From positions 1-5,840 of the forward strand of contig JAGVGV010000413.1 of NCBI GenBank assembly GCA_020056895.1: 5,840 nucleotides of DNA, in the 5' to 3' direction. Below the pieces are notes generated by a model, which was not told where the DNA came from, ran no database searches, and saw nothing but the letters and a program-made list of their open reading frames with translations. Position numbers and translations under genes: made by a program. Origin of the DNA: Deltaproteobacteria bacterium. Its GTDB lineage: Bacteria; Desulfobacterota; Desulfarculia; Adiutricales; JAGVGV01. Numbering within the stretch: the first letter of the stretch is position 1; the number at the start of each line of letters is the position of its first letter. Below are positions 4,949-5,840 of the stretch, piece after piece.

Positions 4949-5840
4949 CTAACGGGGGAAGGCGCCGGTCACGCCGCCATCCACCGTCAACGTGGCCCCG
5001 GTGGTGGGGACCAGATCGCTGGCGAAAAAAACCACGGCGTTGCCCACGTGTTCGGCCGTAACCCGGGCTTTCAACAGATTACGATCGCGGTAATAATCGG
5101 CCATGCACGAAGGGTCGAGGCCCCGGCTGCGCATCCGGTCCGGCCCCACCAAATCCCAGAGGCCCGACGACACGTCGCCGCAGCCGAACACGGCGTCGGG
5201 GTTGATCATGTTCACCCGAACGCCCATCGGCGCCAGTTCCATGGCCGCGATCTTGCCCATCTGGTGCGCGGCGGCCTTGGACGAACTGTACGCGGAAAAA
5301 GACGCGCCGGGGTCGAACACGTTTTTGGAACTGATGATCACCACGTGGCCGCCGGTTCCCTGGCGGCGGAAGATGGGTACGGCCGCCTTGATCCCGTGAA
5401 AAACCCCCAGGAAGTTAACGGCCATGACCCGGCTGACGGTTTCGGTGTCCAGGTCTTCAATCCGGGCCACGTGAGCGATCCCGGCGTTGGGGACCAGAAT
5501 GTCCAGGCCGCCCAACAGGCGGCCGATGGCGTCGAACCCATTTTCCACCTGGTCCATGCGGGTGATGTCGAAGGGCACGGCGGCCAGGCGTTCGGGCCCA
5601 TGTTTCAGGCCCAAAAGATGGGCGGCCTTGGCCAGCCGCTCTTCGGACACGTCGGTCAGGGCCACGTCGGCGCCGGCTTCCAGCAGCCGGTCCGCCACCC
5701 CCAGGCCGATGGCTCCGCCGGCGCCGGTCACTACCGCCACCCGGCCCAGGAGAGGCCGATGGTCTCGCGGCCCTTTTTTCTTCAGTTGGAGCGGCCAGTA
5801 TTCCATATCGAACAAATGGTCTTCGGACAGCGGCCGGTAG
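4949..5840 (-). CDS. Short-chain dehydrogenase domain, C-terminal part of a probable class II aldolase/SDR fusion (5' end outside window)
   Basis: The reading frame is open to the right edge. The residues before the first possible start (TTG at 5815) read YRPLSEDH and continue into LFDMEYWPLQLKKKG, so the gene almost certainly begins outside the window. The SDR domain is complete: the cofactor loop TGAGGAIG is at 5728-5705, followed by PNAG (5490-5479), Asn in VNFLG, Ser-Ser in IISSKN, and the catalytic YSSSK with Tyr at 5290-5288. It ends with TVDGGVTGAFPR and TAG at 4951-4949. The EYWPLQ linker, the NPDAVFG segment after the active site, YYRDRNLLK and the terminal AFPR match, from memory, the C-terminal half of bifunctional rhamnulose-1-phosphate aldolase/lactaldehyde dehydrogenase proteins (about 690 residues). 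Such enzymes cleave a deoxyketose phosphate and oxidise or reduce the lactaldehyde product with NAD(H). The aldolase half is not visible, so the fusion is inferred. The enzyme is cytoplasmic. Confidence 0.88.
   Translation of the reverse strand, partial: YRPLSEDHLFDMEYWPLQLKKKGPRDHRPLLGRVAVVTGAGGAIGLGVADRLLEAGADVALTDVSEERLAKAAHLLGLKHGPERLAAVPFDITRMDQVENGFDAIGRLLGGLDILVPNAGIAHVARIEDLDTETVSRVMAVNFLGVFHGIKAAVPIFRRQGTGGHVVIISSKNVFDPGASFSAYSSSKAAAHQMGKIAAMELAPMGVRVNMINPDAVFGCGDVSSGLWDLVGPDRMRSRGLDPSCMADYYRDRNLLKARVTAEHVGNAVVFFASDLVPTTGATLTVDGGVTGAFPR

Noticed and set aside
4652..4952. Small open frames on both strands with repeated peptides (such as LRSAWASPRR)
   Set aside because: The peptide repetition comes from the 75-bp DNA repeat, whose period is a multiple of three; several frames on both strands stay open equally well, and hairpin structure explains the sequence better than coding.

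Overview
The window is GC-rich bacterial DNA (roughly 60% G+C or more) with every convincing gene on the minus strand, so transcription runs from right to left. The organism is not identifiable with certainty. A two-subunit molybdenum hydroxylase resembling 4-hydroxybenzoyl-CoA reductase, a formiminotransferase-cyclodeaminase-type protein, and short intergenic palindromes would fit an anaerobic or facultative bacterium such as a member of the Desulfobacterota. That is inference only.

Right to left: (1) 5840-4949 is the C-terminal part of a protein that enters from beyond the right edge. It has a complete short-chain dehydrogenase domain preceded by a linker typical of class II aldolase/dehydrogenase fusions of the rhamnulose-1-phosphate aldolase type. 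(2) 4948-4429 is about 520 bp of non-coding DNA. Its right half is packed with palindromes and a 53-bp direct repeat at a 75-bp period. Its left half holds a candidate promoter and a terminator-like hairpin in the leader of the next operon. (3) 4428-3943 and 3950-1614 overlap by 8 bp and encode the 2Fe-2S subunit and the molybdopterin subunit of a xanthine dehydrogenase-family enzyme. No FAD subunit lies in the window. The molybdopterin subunit has Met at the position expected to hold the catalytic Glu. (4) 1530-754 encodes an exported protein made of two divergent copies of one Cys-containing beta-type domain. (5) 719-159 encodes a membrane-anchored DUF3859-like protein. (6) 162 to the left edge is the start of a cyclodeaminase/cyclohydrolase (FTCD_C/FchA family) gene, overlapping the previous gene by 4 bp.

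The last five genes are tightly spaced (8-bp overlap, 83-bp gap, 34-bp gap, 4-bp overlap), with no clear terminator between them, so they may form one operon. A pathway cannot be fixed from the window. A molybdenum hydroxylase with a folate cyclodeaminase is a pairing used in purine breakdown, whereas the closest recalled relative of the large subunit acts on an aromatic CoA thioester. The two exported proteins fit neither scheme and have no known function. The most noteworthy items are the altered active site of the large subunit, the internal duplication in the exported protein, and the palindrome/repeat cluster.
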